This document shows, piece by piece, positions 17,497 to 27,552 of a stretch of DNA of 64,000 nt. Source of the stretch: Arthrobacter jiangjiafuii. GTDB lineage: Bacteria > Actinomycetota > Actinomycetes > Actinomycetales > Micrococcaceae. The translations under genes and the position numbers were made by a program. The notes under the pieces were generated by a model, which saw only the letters and a list, made by a program, of their open reading frames with translations, did not search any database and had not been told where the DNA came from. Where the stretch lies: contig NZ_CP076022.1 of NCBI RefSeq assembly GCF_018622995.1, positions 2,542,001-2,606,000 on the forward strand, read 5' to 3'. Position 1 is the stretch's first letter, and each line of letters starts with the position of its first letter.

Positions 17497-18612
17497 TTAG
17501 CCCGCAGCCTGTGCTTCCAGGCCCAGCGCAGCGGCGACGGATACGACGTCGAACTCCACCTTGGTGGGCTCCACATCCGAACCATCTGCCGTGCGCAGCG
17601 CCCACTGCGGATCCTTCAGCCCATGGCCGGTGACCGTGATGACAATGGTCTTGCCGGTGGGCGCCTCGCCGGCGGCATGCTTCTTCAGCAGGCCGGCCAC
17701 ACCGGCAGCCGAGGCGGGCTCCACGAAGACACCCTCGCGGGAGGACAACCAGCGGTGCGCGTCCAGGATCTCCGTATCGGTGACGGCTTCGATCAGGCCG
17801 CCGGACTCGTCGCGGGCAGCGATCGCCTGGTCCCAGGACGCGGGATTGCCGATCCGGATGGCCGTGGCGATGGTGTCCGGGTCGCTGACCGGGTGGCCCT
17901 TGACCAGGGGCGAGGCGCCTTCGGCCTGGAAACCCCACATGGCCGGGGTCTTCGTGGCAACCGGTGCCAGCTCGTCCCCGGCAAGGTTCGTGTAGGGCGC
18001 GGCGTACTCGGAGTACCCCTTCCAGTACGCGGTGATGTTTCCGGCGTTGCCGACGGGCAGCAGGTGGAAGTCCGGAGCGTCGCCCAGGGCATCCACCACT
18101 TCAAAGGCGGCGGTCTTCTGGCCTTCGATGCGGGCCGGGTTCACGGAGTTCACCAGGAACACCGGGTACGCCTCGGCCAGCTTGCGGGCCACGTCCAGGC
18201 AGTTGTCGAAGTTTCCGTTGACCTGCAGCAGTTGCGCGCCGTGCGCGATGGCCTGGCTGAGCTTGCCCATGGAGATCTTGCCGTCCGGTACGAGCACGGC
18301 GCAGGTGATGCCCGCCTGCGTTGCGTAGGCGGCCGCGGAGGCGGAGGTGTTGCCGGTGGAGGCACATACGACGGCCTTCGCCCCGGCCTCCACGGCAGCG
18401 GTCATGGCCATGGTCATGCCGCGGTCCTTGAAGGAACCGGTGGGGTTCATGCCCTCGACCTTGAGGTAAACCTCGTTGCCGGTGAGCTCGGACAGCGCCT
18501 TCGCCCGGACCAGCGGCGTGCCGCCCTCCCCCAGGGTGATGATTTCGGTGCTGTCGGTTACGGGCAGACGATCGGCGTATTCGCGGATGACGCCGCGCCA
18601 TTGATGAGCCAC
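17497..18612 (-). CDS. thrC: Threonine synthase
   Basis: PLP enzyme that converts O-phosphohomoserine to threonine. The 371 residues are of the short class. The cofactor lysine is K62 in [12 protein letters not shown], and the phosphate-binding loop is PVGNAGNIT. It is 4 bases downstream of hom and 6 bases before thrB, in a single minus-strand operon. Confidence 0.96.
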   Translation of the reverse strand: MAHQWRGVIREYADRLPVTDSTEIITLGEGGTPLVRAKALSELTGNEVYLKVEGMNPTGSFKDRGMTMAMTAAVEAGAKAVVCASTGNTSASAAAYATQAGITCAVLVPDGKISMGKLSQAIAHGAQLLQVNGNFDNCLDVARKLAEAYPVFLVNSVNPARIEGQKTAAFEVVDALGDAPDFHLLPVGNAGNITAYWKGYSEYAAPYTNLAGDELAPVATKTPAMWGFQAEGASPLVKGHPVSDPDTIATAIRIGNPASWDQAIAARDESGGLIEAVTDTEILDAHRWLSSREGVFVEPASAAGVAGLLKKHAAGEAPTGKTIVITVTGHGLKDPQWALRTADGSDVEPTKVEFDVVSVAAALGLEAQAAG

Positions 18613-18616
18613 GGTA

Positions 18617-19918
18617 TTAGACCCCTTCTACCCGCAGGACGGATGTGACTGAATTGATGACGTCCAGGCCCCTGATGGCCTCGACGGTGGCTGCTAGGGC
18701 AGCCTCGGTGGCGCGGTGGGTGACGAAGCGCAGTTCTGCGGCCGCCTGCCCGCCCTCGCCGTGGATGGTCTGGCGCATGGTTTCGATGGAGACGCCGTGT
18801 TCGGCGAAGACCCGGGCCACGGCGGCCAGCACGCCGGGCTGGTCGGTGACCTGCAGCCCGATGCTGTAGCTGGTGGTGACCTTTTCGAACGGCAGTGCCG
18901 GCACGTGACCGGTGGGGGTTTCGGCGCCCAGCGGGCCGCCCAGGACCAGGCGGCGGGCGGTGGAGACCACATCGCCCATCACGGCGGAGGCAGTGGGCGC
19001 TCCACCGGCGCCCTGGCCGTAGAACATCAGCTCGCCGGCGTTTTCCGCCTCCACGAACACCGCATTAAACGCGCCGTGCACGGCGGCCAGCGGATGCGTG
19101 CGCGGCAGCAGCGTGGGGTGCACGCGGACGCTCACGCCCTCGGCGCCGTCGTCGTCCTGGAGCTTTTCGGCGATGGCCAGCAGCTTGATGACGAAGCCTG
19201 CCTCCTTCGCGGCAGCGATGTCCTCGGCGGTGACCGCCGAGATGCCCTCGCAGGATACATTCGCCAGGTCGAAGTGGGTGTGGAACGCCAGCGACGCGAG
19301 GATGGCACCCTTGGAGGCGGCGTCGTGGCCCTCCACATCGGCGGTGGGATCGGCTTCCGCGTAGCCCAGGCGCTGTGCCTCGGCGAGGGCATCGGCGAAC
19401 TGGGCGCCGGTGCTGTCCATGGCGTCCAGGATGTAGTTGGTGGTGCCGTTGACGATGCCGAGCACGCGGGTGATGCGGTCACCGGAGAGGCTGTCGCGGA
19501 TGGGGCGCAGGATCGGAATCGCTCCGGCCACCGCTGCCTCATAGGCGAGCCGGACACCGGCGGCGTCGGCCTTTTCGAACAAAGCGGCGCCGTCTGCGGC
19601 CAACAAGGCTTTGTTGCCGGTCACCACCGAGGCGCCGTGGCCGATCGCGTGCAGCATCAGGGACCGGGCCGGCTCCAGGCCGCCCATCAGTTCAATGACG
19701 ATGTCGGCATCTTCGACCAGCTTCTCGGCATCCGTGGTGAACAGGTCCTTCGGCAGGTCCGTGTCCCGCGGGGCGTCCGGGTTGCGGACCGCAATTCCGG
19801 TCAGTTCAAGCCGGGCACCGGTGCGCGAGGCCAGGGCATCGGCGTCGTCAATGAGGATCCGGGCCACCTGGGAACCGACATTTCCGCATCCCAGCAGTGC
19901 AACTTTCAGGGTCTTCAT
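18617..19918 (-). CDS. hom: Homoserine dehydrogenase with ACT domain
   Basis: Reduces aspartate semialdehyde to homoserine with NAD(P)H. The protein has about 433 residues from the ATG at 19918; an in-frame TTG at 19942 is possible, as the GAGGAG ribosome site is 12 bases before the ATG. The N-terminal Rossmann loop is [11 protein letters not shown], the catalytic domain carries NGTTNYIL and the Lys/Asp region, and a C-terminal ACT domain (about 350-430, around [13 protein letters not shown]) fits feedback control by threonine. It heads the hom-thrC-thrB operon. Confidence 0.96.
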   Translation of the reverse strand: MKTLKVALLGCGNVGSQVARILIDDADALASRTGARLELTGIAVRNPDAPRDTDLPKDLFTTDAEKLVEDADIVIELMGGLEPARSLMLHAIGHGASVVTGNKALLAADGAALFEKADAAGVRLAYEAAVAGAIPILRPIRDSLSGDRITRVLGIVNGTTNYILDAMDSTGAQFADALAEAQRLGYAEADPTADVEGHDAASKGAILASLAFHTHFDLANVSCEGISAVTAEDIAAAKEAGFVIKLLAIAEKLQDDDGAEGVSVRVHPTLLPRTHPLAAVHGAFNAVFVEAENAGELMFYGQGAGGAPTASAVMGDVVSTARRLVLGGPLGAETPTGHVPALPFEKVTTSYSIGLQVTDQPGVLAAVARVFAEHGVSIETMRQTIHGEGGQAAAELRFVTHRATEAALAATVEAIRGLDVINSVTSVLRVEGV

Positions 19919-19993
19919 TGTGCGTGCCAACTCCTCTAGCAATTCGGCGGTTCTGCGCCTCGTGGGACGCTCGGTGGCGGGGGAAATCTCCGC

Positions 19994-21415
19994 CTAGGAA
20001 ACATCCCGGGACAATAGGTCTTCTTCGGTTTCGCCGCGGATAATCAGCCGGGCGGCACCATTGGCCACGGCAACGACGGGCGGCCGGGCAATGTAGTTGT
20101 AGTTGCTGGACAGGGCCCAGCAGTAGGCGCCCGTTCCGGGAACGGCCAGCAGGTCCCCGTCTGCGGTGTCTGCCGGCAGATAGACGTCCCGAACCACTAT
20201 GTCCCCGCTTTCGCAGTGTTTGCCAACCACTCGTGACATAACCGCGTCATCTTCGGAGGCACGCGAGGCCAGCACTGCGGAGTAGTCGGCGTCGTAGAGC
20301 ACGGGACGGGCGTTGTCGCTCATCCCGCCGTCCACCGACACATAGCGGCGTTCGGCCGTTCCGCCGCCGGCGGTGTCCACGCGCACCGTCTTGATGGTGC
20401 CGGTGCGGTACAGGGTGAAGGTAGACGGGCCCGCAATGGCACGGCCGGGCTCGATCGAAATCCGGGGAACGGCCAGGCCCAGCTCTTTGCAGGTCGCGCC
20501 GACGACGGCGGCCATCGCCTTGGCGATTTCGGCCGGCGGACGCGGTGTGTCGGCCTCGGTGTAGGCGATGCCGTAGCCGCCGCCCAGATCCAGTTCGGGA
20601 AGTTCGATGCCGTGTTCAGCCTTGACCCCGGACAGGAAGCCGAGCAGCCGCTTGGCTGCCAGCTCAAAGCCCTCTGGCTCGAAAATCTGGGAGCCGATGT
20701 GGCAGTGCAGGCCCAGCAGGGTGATGCCCCCGTGGCCCAGGGCCGCTGCCACCGCTGCGGCGGCCGGGGACACCCCGGTCTCGGGGTCCGGTGCCATGGA
20801 GAGCCCGAACTTCTGGTCTTCGTGCGCGGTGGCGATGAAGTCGTGGGTATGGGCGTGCACGCCGGGGGTCAGGCGCAGCATGACGTTGGCCCGTTCCCCG
20901 CGGGAGGCGGCCAGCGCGCCCAGGCGCTCCAGCTCGGGCAGGCTGTCCACCACAATCCGGCCCAGGCCCATGTCCAGGGCACGGGTCAGCTCGGCGTCGG
21001 ATTTGTTGTTGCCGTGCAGGCCGAGGTTGGCGCCGGGGATTCCGGCACGCCGCGCCACTGCCAGTTCCCCGCCGGAGCAGGTGTCCAGGCGCAGGCCCTC
21101 GGAGGCGACCCAGCGGGCCACCTCCGTGCAGAGGAAGGCCTTGCCGGCGTAGTAGACGTCCGCTCCCCCGCAGAGGTCGGCGAAGGCGGCGTCGAAGGAG
21201 TCCTTGAAGTCCCTGGCGCGGGCCCGGAAATCGGCCTCGGAGACCACGAACAAGGGCGTGCCGAACTGTTTCGCCAGCGCGCCGGCGCTGACGCCGGCAA
21301 CCTCGATTTCACCGGCGTCGTTCCGGGTTACGTCGCGGGCCCACATCAGCGGGCGCAGTGCATTGGCATCCGCCGGATGGCTGAGCCATTCGGGGGCCAG
21401 CGGGGAAAGCGTCAT
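19994..21415 (-). CDS. lysA: Diaminopimelate decarboxylase
   Basis: PLP enzyme of the last lysine step, meso-diaminopimelate to lysine and CO2. The 473-residue alanine-racemase-fold protein binds PLP through K92 in DVYYAGKAFL. Other family segments are the GGGYGIAYTE loop, EPGRAI and the C-terminal CESGDIV with the catalytic cysteine. It lies 3 bases after argS and is followed by hom, the same order as in M. tuberculosis. Confidence 0.96.
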   Translation of the reverse strand: MTLSPLAPEWLSHPADANALRPLMWARDVTRNDAGEIEVAGVSAGALAKQFGTPLFVVSEADFRARARDFKDSFDAAFADLCGGADVYYAGKAFLCTEVARWVASEGLRLDTCSGGELAVARRAGIPGANLGLHGNNKSDAELTRALDMGLGRIVVDSLPELERLGALAASRGERANVMLRLTPGVHAHTHDFIATAHEDQKFGLSMAPDPETGVSPAAAAVAAALGHGGITLLGLHCHIGSQIFEPEGFELAAKRLLGFLSGVKAEHGIELPELDLGGGYGIAYTEADTPRPPAEIAKAMAAVVGATCKELGLAVPRISIEPGRAIAGPSTFTLYRTGTIKTVRVDTAGGGTAERRYVSVDGGMSDNARPVLYDADYSAVLASRASEDDAVMSRVVGKHCESGDIVVRDVYLPADTADGDLLAVPGTGAYCWALSSNYNYIARPPVVAVANGAARLIIRGETEEDLLSRDVS

Positions 21416-21418
21416 GGA

Positions 21419-23068
21419 CTACATCCGTTCCGGAGCGGAGACTCCCAGCAGGCCCAGGCCGTTGGCCAGGACCTGGCGGGCAGCGAGGTTCAGCCACAGC
21501 CGGGTGCGGTTGACGTCGGTGATCTCTTCGTCGCCCTGCGGGGCGATGCGGCAGGCGTCGTACCAGCGGTGGTAGGTGCCGGCGATGACTTCCAGGTGCC
21601 GGGCGACGCGGTGCGGTTCGCGGAAGGCACTGGCCTGCGCGACGACGCCGGGATACTGTCCCAGCGCTGCGAGCAGCGCGCCTTCGGTCGGGTGTGTCAG
21701 CAGGGACGCGTCAAAGGCTGAATCGTCGACGCCGGCGGCGGCGGCATTGGCGGCCAGGGCGTGCGTGCGGGCGTGGGCGTACTGGACGTAGAACACCGGG
21801 TTCTCGTTGCTGCGCTTGGTCAGCAGGTCCAGGTCGACGTCGATGTTGGAGTCCGCGGAGAAACGCGCCAGCGTGTAGCGTGCGGCATCAACGCCCACGG
21901 CATCGACCAGGTCTTCCAGCGTCACCACGGTACCGGCGCGCTTGGACATGCGCACGGGCTTGCCGTCCTTGACCAGGTTCACCATCTGGCCGATCAGCAC
22001 CTCCACGCAGGCCGGGTCGTGGCCCAGGGCGGCGGCCGCGGCCTTGAGGCGGGCAACGTAGCCGTGGTGGTCGGCGCCGAGCATGTAGAAGTTCAGGTCG
22101 AAACCGCGGTCGCGCTTGTTCTGGATATAGGCGATGTCACCGGCGATGTACGCGGCGTTGCCGTCGGACTTGATGACCACGCGGTCCTTGTCATCGCCGA
22201 ACTGGCTGGAGTTCAGCCACCAGGCGCCGTCCTTTTCGTACAGGTTCTCCGAGCCCTTGAGCTGCTCCAGGAGCTTGTCCACCTGGCCGTTTTCATGCAG
22301 CGAGTCCTCGTGGAAGAAGACGTCGAAGTCCACGCCGAAGTTGTGCAGGGATTCCTTGATGTCGGAGAACATCAGGTCCACGCCGATGGCCCGGAAGCGT
22401 TCCTGTGCCTCGGCGTCGGGCAGGTCGGTGATCCCGGGCTCCGTCGCGAGCACGCGGTTGGCGATGTCTTCGATGTAGGCGCCGGCGTAACCGTCTTCCG
22501 GTGCGGCCTCACCCTTGGCGGAGGCCAGGAGCGAGCGGGCAAAGCGGTCGATCTGCGCGCCGTGGTCGTTGAAGTAGTACTCGCGGGTGACCTCGGCCCC
22601 CTGCGACTGGAACACGCGGGCCAGGGCGTCGCCGACGGCGGCCCAGCGGGTGCCGCCCAGGTGGATGGGGCCGGTGGGGTTGGCGGAGACGAACTCGAGG
22701 TTGATCCGGGTGCCCTTAAGCACCTCGGACGTGCCGTAGGACTCTCCGGCGTCGACGATGGTCTTGACCAGCTCGCCGGCTGCACCGGCGGCGAGGGTGA
22801 TGTTCAGGAAGCCGGGCCCTGCGATATCCACCTTGGCCACGCCGTCGATCTTCTCAAGGCGTCCCTTGAGGATTTCCGCGAACTGGCGCGGGTTCATGCC
22901 GGCCTGCTTGGACAGCTGCAGCGCGATGTTGGTGGCCCAGTCGCCGTGGTCGCGGTTCTTGGGGCGCTCCACACGCACCTCCCGGGGCGCGTCGATGCTG
23001 AAGTCACCGGCATCGATGGCGTCTTGGAGGCAGGCAGTTACGGCGGAGGAAAGTTCTTCAGGAGTCAC
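21419..23068 (-). CDS. argS: Arginyl-tRNA synthetase
   Basis: Class I synthetase charging tRNA-Arg. The 549-residue protein shows the N-terminal additional domain, the HIGH-like signature PTGPIHLGG in [12 protein letters not shown], the KMSKS equivalent MSKRAGT and the C-terminal DALR anticodon domain ending in [11 protein letters not shown]. It starts the conserved minus-strand block; divergent plus-strand genes begin 170 bases away. Confidence 0.97.
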   Translation of the reverse strand: MTPEELSSAVTACLQDAIDAGDFSIDAPREVRVERPKNRDHGDWATNIALQLSKQAGMNPRQFAEILKGRLEKIDGVAKVDIAGPGFLNITLAAGAAGELVKTIVDAGESYGTSEVLKGTRINLEFVSANPTGPIHLGGTRWAAVGDALARVFQSQGAEVTREYYFNDHGAQIDRFARSLLASAKGEAAPEDGYAGAYIEDIANRVLATEPGITDLPDAEAQERFRAIGVDLMFSDIKESLHNFGVDFDVFFHEDSLHENGQVDKLLEQLKGSENLYEKDGAWWLNSSQFGDDKDRVVIKSDGNAAYIAGDIAYIQNKRDRGFDLNFYMLGADHHGYVARLKAAAAALGHDPACVEVLIGQMVNLVKDGKPVRMSKRAGTVVTLEDLVDAVGVDAARYTLARFSADSNIDVDLDLLTKRSNENPVFYVQYAHARTHALAANAAAAGVDDSAFDASLLTHPTEGALLAALGQYPGVVAQASAFREPHRVARHLEVIAGTYHRWYDACRIAPQGDEEITDVNRTRLWLNLAARQVLANGLGLLGVSAPERM

Positions 23069-23241
23069 CGGTTAAGCATAGCCGCCGGGCGCAGGGCGTT
23101 CCGCGAACTGTGACGCTGCGGTGCGCGGCCGCCGCAGCGGTGGTGGCCAAGGCAACAGCACGTGCACAGGCAGCCGGTGCTTGGATACGTTGTAATGGAT
23201 ACGGACGCCCTGCCCCAGAACCCCCTGCACCAGGAGAGATC

Positions 23242-23709
23242 TTGACCCCCTCACGCAAAACCCTGCTGTTCACCGCTGCCTCCCTGACCCTGGTCTCCAC
23301 CGCGTGCGCGGGACAGGCCGCGGAGGAAGCCCCCGCCGCGCAGGAGCCCGCTACGTCCGCCTCTGCCGCACCGCAGAGCGCTGCTCCCCAGGGGGGCGCC
23401 GCGGCCGGCAGCTACGCCGACGGCGAGTACACGGCCTCGGGCAGCTACACGCCGCCGTCGAACCAGACCGAGGAGGTGGACGTGACCATGACCCTCGAAG
23501 GCAACACCGTCACGGCGCTTGAGGTCACCACCTCGGGAAACCACCCCACTTCCAAGGCGTACCAGCGCGAGTTCACCTCGGGCGTGCAGGAGCAGGTCAT
23601 CGGCAAGAGCCTCGACGAGCTCGACGTCGACAAGGTAGCGGGTTCCTCCCTCACCAGCCAGGGCTTCAACAAGGCCCTGGAGACAATCCGGGCCGAAGCC
23701 GCGAACTGA
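23242..23709 (+). CDS. FMN-binding domain lipoprotein, likely ApbE target
   Basis: Predicted extracellular electron carrier. I start it at the TTG at 23242, after the ribosome site CAGGAGAG, giving 155 residues; upstream codons would put non-signal sequence before the leader. The signal peptide ends in a lipobox-like STAC with Cys22. An Ala/Pro/Gln-rich linker (25-55) leads to a small FMN_bind domain (60-155). The ApbE flavinylation motif Dxx(S/T)GA(S/T) is seen in degenerate form as D130-KVAGS-S136, followed by LTS; S136 is the likely covalent site. The next two genes are ApbE and a membrane flavoprotein, which strongly supports the role. Confidence 0.82.
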   Translation: MTPSRKTLLFTAASLTLVSTACAGQAAEEAPAAQEPATSASAAPQSAAPQGGAAAGSYADGEYTASGSYTPPSNQTEEVDVTMTLEGNTVTALEVTTSGNHPTSKAYQREFTSGVQEQVIGKSLDELDVDKVAGSSLTSQGFNKALETIRAEAAN

Positions 23710-23722
23710 CCCGCCGGCCCCC

Positions 23723-24589
23723 ATGGCGGACCTGAGCTTCGATGCCATCGGCACCGCATGGACCATCACTACGGCAGCCCCGCTGGCGGCACCGGTCCGC
23801 GCGGCAGTGGCCGGGCTGGTCGAAGAATATGACCGCACCTATTCGCGGTTCCGCTCCGATTCGGTGATCGCGCCGCTGGCCCGGACCGCCGGAACCGTGG
23901 CGCTGCCGCCCTCGGCCGCACCGCTGCTGTCGCTGTTCGATACCCTGCACCGGCTCACCGATGGGGCAGTCAATCCCCTGGTGGGACATTCGCTGGAAAA
24001 GCTCGGGTACGACGCCGCCTATTCCTTTGCCGCCTCCGCCCCGTCACCGGCGCCGGGCTGGCGGGCCGCCGCCTCCTGGGAAACCGCGGGCCGGCAGGTG
24101 CAGCTGCACACCACGGAACCGGCCACCCTGGACATCGGCGCCGCCGGCAAGGGCCAGCTCGTGGATCTGGTCTTTGACCTGCTGCAGGCCGCCGGGCACT
24201 CGGACGTAACCGTGGACGCGGGATCGGATCTCCGGCATGCCGGTCAGCGGGCACTGCAGGTGGCCTTGGAACACCCCTACGACAGCACCCGCGCCATCGG
24301 CGTTGTCCCGCTGCGGGACCGGGCGTTGTGCGGATCCGCAGCGAACCGGCGGGCCTGGGGCGATGGCCTGCACCATATTCTCGATGCCTCAACCGGCCGC
24401 CCCGTGCAGGCTGTGGCCGCAACCTGGGTGCTCGCCGCCGACGCCATGAGCGCCGACGGGCTGGCGACCGCCCTGTTTTTCACCGACCCCGCCCGGCTCG
24501 CCGAGGAATTCGCCTTTGATTATGTGCGGATGTTCTCGGACGGCCGGGCCACCTTCTCAGATGCCATGGCTGGAGTCCTGTTTTCATGA
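23723..24589 (+). CDS. apbE: FAD:protein FMN transferase (ApbE)
   Basis: Transfers FMN from FAD onto Ser/Thr of target proteins. The 288-residue product shows family segments TLDIGAAGKGQLVD (FAD/ligand loop), HHILDASTGRPV and the Mg-binding ADAMSADGLATALFF. No clear signal peptide or lipobox is seen, so it may act in the cytoplasm before export or be anchored differently. It is 13 bases after the FMN-binding lipoprotein gene and overlaps the next gene by 4 bases, so the three form one operon. Confidence 0.9.
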   Translation: MADLSFDAIGTAWTITTAAPLAAPVRAAVAGLVEEYDRTYSRFRSDSVIAPLARTAGTVALPPSAAPLLSLFDTLHRLTDGAVNPLVGHSLEKLGYDAAYSFAASAPSPAPGWRAAASWETAGRQVQLHTTEPATLDIGAAGKGQLVDLVFDLLQAAGHSDVTVDAGSDLRHAGQRALQVALEHPYDSTRAIGVVPLRDRALCGSAANRRAWGDGLHHILDASTGRPVQAVAATWVLAADAMSADGLATALFFTDPARLAEEFAFDYVRMFSDGRATFSDAMAGVLFS

Positions 24590-26127
24590 GCCTTTCCCTG
24601 CCCACGCCGGTAACCCGACGGCTGGACGCCTTCACCGGCCGCTGGACAATGTACCGGCTGACGGTGTTCCTGCTGCTGGGCATTACTGCCTGGTCTTTTG
24701 TGCTGTCCTTCGCCGGGGCACTCTTCTACACCCCGGCAGCGCTGGCTGCGACCGCCGTCACCGCCGTCGTCTCCGCCCTGGTCGCCAGCCGCGTCATGGG
24801 GCTTCTTTTCCGGACCCGGCCGCAGACGGATTCCTCGCTGATCACCGGGCTGCTGCTCTACTTCCTGCTGTGGCCAAGCACCGAGGGCAGTGCCCTGCTC
24901 ACCGTGGCGCTGGCCGCCGGCGCCGCCACCGCCTCCAAATACCTGCTGGTCTGGCGTGGGCGGCACATCTTCAACCCAGCTGCCCTGGGGGCCGCGGTCC
25001 TGGCCCTGACCGGGCTGGGCGCTGCGGCCTGGTGGGTGGCGGCACCGCTGATGCTGGTGGCCGTGCTCCCGGCTGCAGCACTGATCCTGTACCGGAACCG
25101 GCTGCTGCCAATGGCCGGGGTGTTCCTGCTGGCCGCCGGAGTCATTATCACGGTGCGGATGATTGCCGCCGGTGAAACCCTCCCCGCTGCGCTGTGGACA
25201 CTGCTGGCGTCCTATCCGGTGGTGTTCTTCGCCGGCTTCATGCTGTCCGAGCCGCTGACCCTGCCGCCGCGGCGCCTCCAGCGGCTGGCCGAGGCCGCCG
25301 TCGTCGGCGTGCTGTTTGCCGTGCCGCTAAGTTTCGGGCCGGTCTTTATGTCCCCCGAGCTGGCCCTGCTTGCCGGAAACCTGCTGGCCTTTGCCCTGGC
25401 CCCGCGCACCGGTATCCGGCTGCGCCTGCGGGAGAACCGGGCGCTCACCCCCACCGCCCGGGAGCTGGTGTTCGAACCCGTGCGTCCGCTGCGGTTCCAG
25501 CCGGGCCAGTACGTGGAGCTGAGCCTTCCGCACGGCACCGCCGATGCCCGTGGCACCCGGCGGATCTTCAGCCTGACCACTGCCCCGGAAGACCCCGGCA
25601 CCGTGGCCGTGGGGCTGCGCGCCGCCGAACCGGTCAGCTCGTTCAAGACCGCCCTGCTGAAGCTGAAGCCCGGAGCGGTGGTTTCCGCGACGGCCGTGGC
25701 GGGAGACTTCCTGCTGCCCCGGGACCGGGGCGTGCCGCTGCTGCTGGTCGCCTCCGGCATCGGCATCACCCCGTTTATGAGCCAGCTGCGGTCCCTCGCT
25801 GCAGGCGGCGGGCCGGACGGCACCGTCCCGCGCGACGTCGTCCTCGTGTATGCGGCCTCCTCCACTGACGAACTGGCGTACGCCGCCGAACTGCTCGGCA
25901 TGGGACTGCGCGTCCTGGTCTGCACCCCGGAGGATCCGCAGATCAGCGGGTGGACCTGGCTGGGCCCCGGCCTGCCCGATGCCCAGACCCTTGCCCGTGA
26001 GGTGCCGGACGTGGCTTCGCGCGCGGCCTACGTGTCAGGCTCTCCTGCCGCAGTGGCCGCAGCCCGGGCCGCGGTCCGGGGGGCCGGCGGGCGTTCGGTG
26101 CGGACGGACGCGTTCCTCGGATACTGA
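24586..26127 (+). CDS. Membrane protein fused to a ferredoxin-NAD(P) reductase module (RnfD/NqrB-like)
   Basis: The 513-residue protein has about eight to nine N-terminal membrane helices (residues about 25-265) resembling the RnfD/NqrB fold, then a cytoplasmic reductase module. In the module RRIFSLTTAP fits FAD binding, GIGITPFM fits NAD(P) binding, and the C-terminus ends in DAFLGY. It most likely takes electrons from NAD(P)H, moves them across the membrane and passes them to the flavinylated lipoprotein encoded upstream. The electron acceptor is unknown. The gene overlaps apbE by 4 bases. Confidence 0.85.
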   Translation: MSLSLPTPVTRRLDAFTGRWTMYRLTVFLLLGITAWSFVLSFAGALFYTPAALAATAVTAVVSALVASRVMGLLFRTRPQTDSSLITGLLLYFLLWPSTEGSALLTVALAAGAATASKYLLVWRGRHIFNPAALGAAVLALTGLGAAAWWVAAPLMLVAVLPAAALILYRNRLLPMAGVFLLAAGVIITVRMIAAGETLPAALWTLLASYPVVFFAGFMLSEPLTLPPRRLQRLAEAAVVGVLFAVPLSFGPVFMSPELALLAGNLLAFALAPRTGIRLRLRENRALTPTARELVFEPVRPLRFQPGQYVELSLPHGTADARGTRRIFSLTTAPEDPGTVAVGLRAAEPVSSFKTALLKLKPGAVVSATAVAGDFLLPRDRGVPLLLVASGIGITPFMSQLRSLAAGGGPDGTVPRDVVLVYAASSTDELAYAAELLGMGLRVLVCTPEDPQISGWTWLGPGLPDAQTLAREVPDVASRAAYVSGSPAAVAAARAAVRGAGGRSVRTDAFLGY

Positions 26128-26199
26128 GTTGACCGGGCCGGTTTGGGAGTGTTTTCAACTCGGTTTCCGGGGCGTTTTCCCACGGCGCGCCTGACCTGC

Positions 26200-26239
26200 T
26201 AAGCTTCTTGAGTCCCACAGGAGCTGCCGGTTTACCGGC
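26200..26239 (+). promoter_or_regulatory. Candidate -10 and leader hairpin of tRNA-Arg
   Basis: TAAGCT (26200-26205) could be a -10 element. The perfect hairpin GCCGG-TTTA-CCGGC (26226-26239) sits 7 bases before the tRNA. The -35 is unclear. Confidence 0.3.
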
Positions 26240-26245
26240 CTCCTT

Positions 26246-26321
26246 GCCCTCGTAGCTCAGGGGATAGAGCGGTTGCCTCCGGAGCAACAGGCCGTAGGTT
26301 CGAATCCTATCGAGGGCACCA
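26246..26321 (+). tRNA. tRNA-Arg (anticodon CCG)
   Basis: Full cloverleaf: acceptor stem GCCCTCG/CGAGGGC, D arm GCTC/GAGC, anticodon stem GTTGC/GCAAC with loop CTCCGGA (anticodon CCG, reads CGG), five-base variable loop and T arm with TTCGAAT. The 73-base body ends at 26318 with A73, and CCA (26319-26321) is encoded. An IS481 element is inserted one base after the CCA; the duplication keeps the tRNA intact. Confidence 0.97.
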
Positions 26322-26322
26322 A
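26307..26322. repeat. Left 16-bp target-site duplication of the IS481 element
   Basis: CTATCGAGGGCACCAA, covering the tRNA 3' end, is repeated perfectly at 27663-27678, exactly outside the two ends of the IS. Confidence 0.9.
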
Positions 26323-26343
26323 TGTGATGAGTCGAGACATCGT

Positions 26344-27552
26344 TCACGGATGAGTCGCGACATAGGTAACACCCCGGTCTTCGGACCGGGGTGTTTTCTT
26401 TTGTCTGGGTTGGTAGTCGCGTGAGGGGTCCAGTGTCAGTTCGCGCAGGATCTCTCCGGTGGCTGTTTCGGTGATGACGATGTCCTGTTCGTGGATGAGC
26501 ATGAGGATGTGTTTGCCGGCGTAGGCCCGTCCCAGCCCGATATGTCGCAGTCTGCCTGCGTAGCGCAGTGAGACCTTCCCGGTCGTGTCGATCCGGTCCA
26601 CGCGGACCCGCCAATGACCTCCCTGCCGGGCTGTCAGCGGTACCGCTTTGACGGTGGCGTTGTAGGCCTGGACGGGTGTTTTCCGGTCCAGCGCGCGGTG
26701 CGGACGTTCATGGTTATAGATATGGCGGAACTTTTCGAGCTGGGCGTTGAGGTCCTGCAGGGTCTCTGCCCGCGGCTGGCCGCTGAGCCATTTCTTCAGG
26801 GTTTGATGGAAGCGTTCAATCTTTCCCTGGGTTTGCGGGTGGCCCGGGGATCCGTTCTTCTGGGTGATCTTCAGGGCGTGCAGGAGGTTCTCGAAGCTGT
26901 TGCGGCCGCCTTTGCCGCCGGCGAAGCGGGAGGTATAGACCAGGCCGTTATCGGTCAGGGTGGAGGCCGGCAGCCCGTACTGGTTGGCGGTTTTGAGGAA
27001 GGTCTCGCTGACGGCGGTTCCGGTGACGGGCCGGTATGCGGTGCAGGCGAGCAGGTAGCGGGAGTGGTCATCGAGGAAGTTCAGGATCTCGGTATCGGTG
27101 CCGTCGGCCAGCGGCCAGTGGGTGAAATCGGATTGCCAGGTCTCGTTCGGTTGGGCGGCTTCGAAGCGGTGAAGTGAGGATTTGGGCCGTTTTCTGGGTG
27201 CTGGGGTGATCAGACCGGCGGCGTGCAGGATCCGGCGGATCGTTGAGGTGGAGGGCGCGGTGATGCCTTCCCTGGCGAGGTGCCAGGCGATGGTGACGGG
27301 ACCGGCGTCCAGGCCCGCTGCGGTTAGGTCCCGGCGCAGGGACCTAATCCGGTCAGCTGTCGGGGGCGGGATGCGGTGTGCGTTGTTGTGCGGGCGGCGG
27401 GAGCGCGGTGTCAGGGCTGCTGTGCCGCCGTCCCGGTAGCGGCGGATCAGGACGTGGACCCAGCGGCGGCTCACGCCGTAGCGGCGGGCGGCCTCGGAGA
27501 TGCTGAGGCCCTGCTCTGTGACGGACAGGACGATGACCTTCTGCTTTGACAT
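26344..27552 (-). CDS. IS481-family transposase
   Basis: DDE transposase of 402 residues. An N-terminal winged helix-turn-helix part (SISEAARRYGVSRRWVHVLI, residues 17-36) binds the ends, and the rve/integrase catalytic core carries D142 (WQSDFTHW), D201 (LTDNG) and E246 (GKIERFHQ). The C-terminal part, after about residue 310, is a small beta-rich domain. The last residues (about 385-395) are encoded across the hairpin terminator at 26370-26393, and the stop is in the terminal repeat. The gene is uninterrupted, so it is probably active. Confidence 0.95.
   Translation of the reverse strand: MSKQKVIVLSVTEQGLSISEAARRYGVSRRWVHVLIRRYRDGGTAALTPRSRRPHNNAHRIPPPTADRIRSLRRDLTAAGLDAGPVTIAWHLAREGITAPSTSTIRRILHAAGLITPAPRKRPKSSLHRFEAAQPNETWQSDFTHWPLADGTDTEILNFLDDHSRYLLACTAYRPVTGTAVSETFLKTANQYGLPASTLTDNGLVYTSRFAGGKGGRNSFENLLHALKITQKNGSPGHPQTQGKIERFHQTLKKWLSGQPRAETLQDLNAQLEKFRHIYNHERPHRALDRKTPVQAYNATVKAVPLTARQGGHWRVRVDRIDTTGKVSLRYAGRLRHIGLGRAYAGKHILMLIHEQDIVITETATGEILRELTLDPSRDYQPRQKKTPRSEDRGVTYVATHP
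26370..26402 (+). terminator. Terminator inside the IS, downstream of tRNA-Arg
   Basis: 10-bp stem CACCCCGGTC/GACCGGGGTG with loop TTCG, then TTTTCTTTT. It can end tRNA transcription on the plus strand although it belongs to the IS. It nearly matches the native tRNA terminator at 27692. Confidence 0.85.

Noticed and set aside
16576-18648. 690-residue plus-strand open frame
   Set aside because: Antisense shadow of thrB and thrC, whose products carry full motifs; composition is Gly/Arg/His-rich without structure.
19919-19993. Riboswitch, T-box or attenuator before hom
   Set aside because: The gap between lysA and hom is only 75 bases and shows no leader peptide with Thr codons or conserved riboswitch core.
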